This document shows, one piece after another, positions 1 to 5,040 of a stretch of 7,285 nt of DNA; the stretch's first letter is position 1; the number at the start of each line of letters is the position of its first letter. Where the stretch lies: assembly GCA_041679065.1 (NCBI GenBank), contig JBBABI010000058.1, positions 1-7,285 of the forward strand. Reading direction: 5' to 3'. The notes under the pieces are model-generated. The model saw only the letters and a list, made by a program, of their open reading frames with translations. It ran no database searches and was not told the origin of the DNA. The position numbers and the translations under genes were made by a program. This DNA comes from CAJBLF01 sp041679065 (GTDB lineage: Bacteria; Patescibacteriota; Gracilibacteria; Absconditabacterales; Absconditicoccaceae).

Positions 1-933
1 TAAAGAATCTATATCAGATCGAGGAGGAAATTGATCAATAAAAAAGACATCCACACTTTGTTTTCATGGATAAAAACTTTCCCGAAATTGTAGGTGAGTA
101 GGCAGTTCAAGGCGAAATATACCACTATAAAAAAGACTATGTCCGGAAATCATGATAGAATTGTAAAGAGAAGAAATGGGATTTGGTGGTATGGATTGGA
201 AATTTTCTAATACCAGCATAGTCCCCGTATTTTCTTTTTGTATAGGTTGTTTAATAAATTTCAAAGAATCAAAAATATTTTCAGTATATGTTGTATCATA
301 GTTAGAAAGAGAAATACTATATACTAATCCATTATCTACAAAACACAATTTTTTCGTGTTATTTTTAGGATTTGGAAATGTAATGGTAATTATATAGATC
401 ATTCTGTCTTGTATGATTTTAGATATGCTTGATATATTTCATATACCATTATTATCATTGAGATATTCACATTTAAATTTATCATCTCCTCGTTCAGTGG
501 ATGAAGCTGGTTGTTCTACAATTATAGAAAAATAACGATATGCATCAGCATTAGAAAATGAAAGCGTTTCCATATATCAACTATTATATTCTCGTTCTAA
601 AATATGATTTGGAAATGAAATGGTAAATATGCCACTATATATTAATCTATTTTCTTGTATAAATATATTGTGAATATCTTTAGATAAAAACATGTCTGAT
701 GTTAATTTTCATGAAAAAGAAAGAATATTATATCATGACATCGGATTATGAAAATTAGGTTGCTGTTCTCAGGTGGGGGAATCAATAATAGGTTTGCTAT
801 AATCTATTACTCATGTATGTATCTGCCCAATATAATATCCAGTATACATATTTGATGATGGATTATGCAGTAAAGTACATCATCATAAGAGTAGAATAGA
901 AAATAGAGAAAGGATTAAAATAATATATTTCAT
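1..933 (-). CDS. Lipoprotein of unknown family, code 25, 3' end outside window
   Basis: I do not recognise the family. With TGA read as Gly one frame stays open from ATG at 931-933 to the window edge (311 codons, no TAA or TAG). The standard code gives only fragments, the longest being 64-402. The N-terminus is a lipoprotein signal: MKY, a hydrophobic run, then LLLGGC with the lipid-acceptor Cys at residue 19. Both Gly of this lipobox are TGA codons, so export depends on the recoding. The rest is rich in beta-type sequence and carries three related segments about 85 residues apart, near residues 97 (LIYSGIFTISFPNH), 178 (MIYIITITFPNP) and 267 (LFYSGIFRLELPTH), suggesting three degenerate beta domains. 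No catalytic motif is visible. The start lies 22 bases past the M23 gene's terminator. The base run just upstream is pure AT and no Shine-Dalgarno is seen. It is probably a membrane-anchored surface or periplasmic protein; the role is unknown. Confidence 0.85.
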
Positions 934-954
934 AGGAGTATATATATATAAGAT

Positions 955-985
955 AAAAAACATAGGGAAGGAATGCCTTCCCTAT
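955..985 (-). terminator. Rho-independent terminator of the M23 lipoprotein gene
   Basis: A perfect 10-bp stem (962-971 with 976-985, arms ATAGGGAAGG and CCTTCCCTAT) with a 4-base loop is followed on the minus strand, after one G, by six T (955-960). It lies 34 bases past the TAA of the M23 gene and separates it from the next lipoprotein, which therefore needs its own promoter, probably inside the AT-rich stretch 934-954. Confidence 0.9.
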
Positions 986-1018
986 ATATAGTTTATTGAT
1001 AAAATCAAGATAAATATG

Positions 1019-1981
1019 TTATCATTGTGCGCTAAAATAAAATTTCACAGAAGTTTTTGTGCTGCCAACCACTTTTTTTAGTGAAGTGTGCGCATGAGGA
1101 GAAGATGCTCCAGATTTTCCTAAGGTGCCTATCTGGTCGATACCTGCACGGACATATTTACCACTACAAAGATTACTTACGCGGGTTTTTAAATGACCTA
1201 CATAAAATCGGTAAAGATTTCCATCACTTGCTTGTTGGATAATAGTAACATAAAGGCTTTGATGATCACCATAAGAAGTGTTATCATAACCTATAACGTC
1301 AATATATCCATCCAAGGGAGAACGTATAATAGCATTTTCGTCTTGATTTGTAGTACCTCTATTCCAATCATCAGAATATTGTTCGTTTCCAGTATGCGAT
1401 CCCTCGCCCCAACCATCTCCACTACCACCTTCTTGTCCACCTTGCCAAGTTTGACTAATGCCATTAATAGAAATAGTTCTCTTGGTCCAGCTCGATCCAT
1501 CGGCGCCAAAAGGCCAAAAGATTGAACTTATATCAGTAGAAGAAAAAACGTTTTTGCTATTACAGAGACAAGAATACGTAGCTGAGCTATTGATAACATT
1601 TTTGTTAGAACTATATACATAGTTATAATCAAACCAGCCATTATTTGCTAATTTGGTAGATAACATCCAGTAAGTGCCGATTCGTGACATAGGTAAATAC
1701 GTGATTGTTCCAGATGCTCTGTCATATAATTTGACAGATAATGTCAAAGTTCCGGAGAGATCATACACTTTAAAAGAATAATAGGTAGAATTTGGTTTGC
1801 CAAATCGTGGACTGACAGCATAACCTGTCATACCAGCTTTTGTTTGTTGTCCAGAATCCCCTGGATCGGGCGTTCCCGTATCCACTTTCGTGGAAGGTAC
1901 TGAAGAGTTTGTTTCGTCTTTTTGGCAAGAAGCCAGGGCAAATAGACAGATAATAAACATTGCCCCAATAATCTTTTTCAT
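1019..1981 (-). CDS. M23 (LytM-type) metallopeptidase lipoprotein, probably acquired
   Basis: Predicted zinc endopeptidase that cuts peptide bridges of peptidoglycan, acting at the envelope surface. MKK, a hydrophobic segment and LASC give a lipoprotein signal with Cys19; QKDE follows directly. Residues 20-50 are a Ser/Thr/Pro/Gly linker, about 50-190 an unassigned beta-rich domain, and about 190-315 the M23 domain. Visible M23 residues are H196 with D204/D205 (HTGNEQYSDDW), H263 (YVGHLK) and H296-A-H298 (PHAHTSLK), matching the HxxxD-type, central His and HxH elements, although the first His-Asp spacing is wider than in LytM itself. Under the standard code it ends at TGA 1022-1024; here that codon adds one Gly and TAA at 1019-1021 stops it (320 aa). 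None of the 35 internal Gly codons is TGA. The start is preceded by TTAATTAAAAATTT and no close Shine-Dalgarno. Single-gene unit with its own terminator. The M23 call is firm; the substrate and foreign origin are inferred. Confidence 0.9.
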
Positions 1982-2039
1982 AAATTTTTAATTAATTTTT
2001 TTTACTTCCTTTTTGTTTCCACTCTCACGGTAGTCGATG

Positions 2040-2073
2040 AAGGACATAAGGTTGTGAGGTACGAAATGTCCTT
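2040..2073. repeat. 8-bp inverted repeat upstream of the M23 gene
   Basis: AAGGACAT at 2040-2047 and ATGTCCTT at 2066-2073 can form a stem with an 18-base loop, about 60-90 bases upstream of the M23 start. It could be a leader hairpin or a protein site; chance is also possible at this length. Confidence 0.4.
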
Positions 2074-2106
2074 GAAGATATGTTGAGTTTTTATTTACCA
2101 AGAGGG

Positions 2107-2142
2107 GATTAGTGGATTTATGGAAGATTAGGGGATTTATGG
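2107..2142. repeat. 17-base direct repeat, period 19
   Basis: GATTAGTGGATTTATGG (2107-2123) and GATTAGGGGATTTATGG (2126-2142) differ at one base and lie 19 bases apart. The sequence around them (GGGGATT, GGGGGATG) looks like more decayed copies of the same G-rich unit. Function unknown. Confidence 0.6.
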
Positions 2143-2444
2143 GGGATGTGGATTCCTTTGGATTTAATCTCCAAATCTCCTCATTATTTATGTCTTATTT
2201 CATAGTTCTAGGAGAGTGCGCCTGATGTATACAGCTATATACTGATCTCTGATTCACAGTGAGGCGAAGCAATGACGCAAACCCTCCAAAACCGCGGCGA
2301 TTGTATCCGGAGAAAAAAAGAAAAAAATGGACAAAGATAAGACAGTTTCTTGAATCTTGAATTTCAGAGTCATAAAGCCATCAATGAGTACAGACATTGT
2401 TTTTTGATTTTTGGAAAAAAGAAAAAGTGATTTTTTAGAATAAT

Positions 2445-2476
2445 AAAAAAAACCGACCCAGAATAATCAGAGCCGG
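2445..2476 (-). terminator. Rho-independent terminator of the adhesin gene
   Basis: On the minus strand CCGGCTC (2476-2470) pairs with GGGTCGG (2459-2453), a 7-bp stem with two G-U pairs and a 10-base loop, directly followed by eight T (2452-2445). It lies about 70 bases past the TAA at 2544-2546. Confidence 0.8.
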
Positions 2477-2543
2477 AATTATAGTATATAGTTGAATTAA
2501 CTCCTTGTATAGTAGTTTAGTATAATGTTTTTGATGTTGAAAA

Positions 2544-4913
2544 TTATGATGCTGAAATACATCTATTATTATCAAAAACCTTTAACCAATATGTTCAATT
2601 GCAATAACATAACATTCCAGCTGTGCCCCCTGACCAATCTACACGATCAGCAAAATATACAGCTCAAGTAACACTGCAAGAAGGAACGCGTGTTGGTTGT
2701 GGTTCAAAAACTACTGTACCACTTCCTCAAATATGAAGATCTCGAAGAGGATTATTGGTGTTTATACCGACTCAACCTTTCACTCATTCTTCGTAAGGCG
2801 CATTGATGATGAATGTCCCTGTCTTAGTAGATGAAAAATCGGTCGCACCATCACTATTTCGTACGAAAGAATTATTATTAAGCGCATGAGCATTATATCA
2901 TCATACAAAGCTATAATTAGCATCTACTATGCTATTTGATTTTCATCATGGGATAGTAGAATATTGAGAGTATCAACTTATACTATTATCATATCATCAT
3001 CAGATGAAACTAGCTGAACTTGCTCACTCAATGGTATTGGTAGTTCCACCTCAGATGAAAGAGATTCCAGATCATGTTCATACAGTGTTGTTTAGTCATC
3101 ATACAATAGAAGATTCTCCAGCAAATATCTTATTGCTTATTCCTCAAACAATTACTGAATTAAAGCCTCAAGCATCATCACTGCCATTTGATATGATATT
3201 TTGAGTTCCTCATCAGATAAAACATCATGGGGTACTATAACTACCACCATTGGTAATGGTATTATTATTTCATCATCAGATAAAATTATATATATGGGAA
3301 GTTGATCAGACGATATTGTTTGTATATCCTCAGACAATGACAGAATAGTTATTATCGGATCATATTCCATTATATTTACCACCTCATACCAGACTCCGTT
3401 TAACATCTTCTATGTTATTCGATTCTCATCAGGGGATGGTAGAGTATTGAGAATCTCAGGTTATAGTATTACGATATCATCATCCTATGAAATTATAATC
3501 AGCGTATGTTACTCAGTAATTTCAGATGATGTTATTCTCCTTTCATCATCAGATAAAATTATTATCTCCCCATTGGATGACATTTTGATATCATCATACA
3601 ATACTATTGTATCCAAGTCGTCAAATGATAAATCACCATGAACCTCAAGTTATCGTGTTATTTATTCATCATCCGATAAATGAATTAATTCAATAGAGGT
3701 TATTGTATTGACCACCTCAGATGAAGGAATTTGCTCATGTTCCATGATTGCCCTCTCATCATACAAATGATGCTTCTCACCAGGTAGTATTAGCATACCC
3801 CATTACTGTAGAGTACCATGAATCAGCGGTTGTGGAATGTCCCATCGCTGTAGAATAATTTCACTCAGCATGGGTATCTGATCCCATTGCTATAGAATCC
3901 TGTCAACTCGCATACGTTCAGTGTCCTATAGCTGTAGAAAAAAGTCAGCCAGCGTGTACACTATCTCATCTTGCGATAAGTCATGATGAAGTAATATTTC
4001 CTGCAATTTGTAATTTATTATCAGTTGGATCATCAATTCCTATACCTACATTTCTGGAATTGAGATTATAGATATCATTAACATTTATTCATGTTGTCCA
4101 AAAGGAAGTTCCACCTACGAGATCCCCACTGCATTCCCAGGTAGATCCATTATATTTTATAACTTCTCCTGGAGCACAATTGAGCAGGGAAAAGCCACTT
4201 GATATATATCGATTGTAAAAACTATTCCAATTATTAGCACCCGAAAGAGTAATATAACCCGTGACTGGTCCATACCCACTGACATACAAAGTCAGAAGAT
4301 TATTTCCGCTATCAAAAGACAATCAGGTCGTATAATAATTTGCTAATGCTCACGTAATATTGTTTATCACCCGATTCGTTGCATAATTTCATGTGGTGAT
4401 ATACCAGTTTCGTAAAGTGTTTCATGAAGTGAGCATCCGATTATAGACACTATTCCAGTTGTTGGCACCAGAGAGATTGATATACCCAGTGACTGGTCCA
4501 TACCCACTGACATAGAGCGTCAGTAAGTTATTTCAGCTATTGAAAGACATTCAGGTGAGATAATTATCAAATCAACTTATATAATCATATACACTGGATG
4601 CATCAGATCCTATAATTTTACCCGAACTATCAGTTCCTAAGACGACTTCATTAGGTAAATTGGTAATGGTTATCCCACCACCAGTTGTTCCATCCAGGAT
4701 GATGGTAGTAGGAGAAGTATTGCTTCCATCTTCTGTCAAGAAAATCTGTTGGATATATTGGATAGCATTATCAATGCTTGTATCAATGTTAAAGACTTGT
4801 GCTTGTGCCATCAAGAGTACACAAGACGCTCATAGGAAAAATATCGTAAGATACTTGAAGATGGTTAACTTACGTCCGGATTTTTGCTGTAAGTTTTTTC
4901 TAGAGAAGGACAT
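2544..4913 (-). CDS. Exported adhesin/tail-fibre-like protein with YadA-type head repeats, code 25
   Basis: Complete 789-aa protein when TGA is Gly; the standard code leaves pieces such as 4572-4814 and 4089-4322 in the same frame. Start ATG 4911-4913: a basic N-terminus followed by a hydrophobic segment (about residues 16-36, YLTIFFLGASCVLLMAQAQ) forms a signal peptide. Residues 40-120 are an unassigned region. Two 43-residue repeats lie at 122-164 and 198-240. An NVGIG module (288-292, NVGIGIDDPTDNKLQIAGN) precedes the head, about 312-690: first short YadA-like units (STAIGHGTYASGQDSIAMGS), then longer NSFIGGGxxNxIxG units. GGVGINTNNP (about 713-722) follows, then a Cys-containing end (CYCNGTYWLKVF) and TAA at 2544. 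These modules are known from trimeric adhesins and fibre proteins whose heads are left-handed beta-rolls. No YadA membrane anchor and no S74 chaperone domain are seen, so how it is held at the surface is unclear. It lies 127 bases after the preceding gene with no clear terminator between, so co-transcription is possible. Confidence 0.9.
2883..3980 (-). repeat. YadA-like head repeat array (beta-roll units)
   Basis: About 366 residues of degenerate units. The N-terminal part has SxAxGxxxxA-type units (STAIG, DSIAMG, YSTAMG, YSTVMG). The rest has units of about 14-28 residues with the core (S/N)F(I/V)GG(G/Y)xxNxI. In DNA the core reads as CATCAGATAAA or CATCATCAGATGAAA on the plus strand. In the 400 codons at 2763-3962 I count about 55 TGA and 31 GGN glycine codons. 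Confidence 0.85.
4194..4550 (-). repeat. Two 43-aa repeats in the adhesin stalk region
   Basis: Copy 1 (4422-4550) and copy 2 (4194-4322) are spaced 228 bases. Both contain LLTLYVSGYGPVTGYI followed by LSGANNWNS and YNR. At one aligned position copy 1 has TGA (plus-strand TCA 4533-4535) and copy 2 has GGA (TCC 4305-4307), which directly supports TGA = Gly. Confidence 0.85.
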
Positions 4914-4936
4914 GGTAAGATAGGTAGAAGGTAAAG

Positions 4937-4979
4937 GGTTGAAAGAAAGGTTGAAAGGTTGAACATTGAAAGGTTGAAA
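4937..4979. repeat. Four GGTTGAAA copies upstream of the adhesin start
   Basis: GGTTGAAA at 4937-4944, 4949-4956 and 4972-4979, plus the variant GGTTGAAC at 4957-4964, lie 24-66 bases upstream of the adhesin ATG (TTTCAACC on the coding strand). The set may be a slippage-prone repeat or a regulatory site. No clear -10 box or Shine-Dalgarno was found in this 127-base gap. Confidence 0.6.
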
Positions 4980-5040
4980 GGTGATGGTGTTTTTTTATTA
5001 GCTTTTCCACATTTCCACAAGCCGAAGGCTTTCCATATTT

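Larger units (their letters stand above)
1982..2444. other. Long intergenic stretch without a convincing gene
   Basis: This 463-base gap lies between the M23 start and the adhesin terminator. It holds an AT-rich leader (1982-2015), an 8-bp inverted repeat (2040-2047 with 2066-2073), a 17-base direct repeat (2107-2142), a GC-richer patch (2260-2312) and A/T homopolymer runs (2320-2440). Two small frames exist: minus 2397-2188 (69 codons in code 25, or 46 codons ending at TGA 2254 in the standard code, beginning MSVLIDGF) and plus 2139-2375 (78 codons in code 25). Neither has a recognisable motif or clear ribosome site. The M23 promoter should be in here, but I cannot place -35/-10 boxes with confidence. 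The stretch may have arrived together with the M23 gene. Confidence 0.5.

Noticed and set aside
937..950. TATATATATATA run as a -10 box for the left lipoprotein gene
   Set aside because: It lies only 4-17 bases before the ATG and no spaced -35 box is seen; a leaderless transcript is possible but cannot be supported.
1057..1525. Plus-strand frames at 1057-1242 and 1193-1525 and the minus frame 1291-1509
   Set aside because: They overlap the well-supported M23 gene in other frames and have no recognisable content.
2139..2375. Plus-strand 78-codon frame in code 25
   Set aside because: With only two stop codons in use such a length is expected by chance; no ribosome site, no motif, and it is on the strand opposite to all genes.
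2188..2397. Minus-strand 46/69-codon frame beginning MSVLIDGF
   Set aside because: Not fully excluded, but it lacks a Shine-Dalgarno and a recognisable family; kept as a note in the intergenic entry.
3004..3641. Plus-strand open frames at 3004-3204 and 3447-3641 and minus frame 3152-3406
   Set aside because: They are off-frame shadows of the TGA-rich adhesin; their protein sequences are low-complexity and lack motifs.
2940..3720. Repeated CATCATCAGATGAAA-like strings on the plus strand, looking like a CRISPR or satellite array
   Set aside because: Spacing is irregular and the units are codons of the FIGGG repeats in the minus-strand adhesin; there are no constant repeats with unique spacers.
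2544..4913. Fragmented minus-strand frames taken as a decayed pseudogene
   Set aside because: All interruptions are TGA in one continuous frame and the joined protein has coherent motifs; recoding explains it better than decay.
5019..5031. AAGCC-GAA-GGCTT hairpin just after the large surface protein gene
   Set aside because: Only 5 bp with a 3-base loop and no T-run on the minus strand, so not called a terminator.
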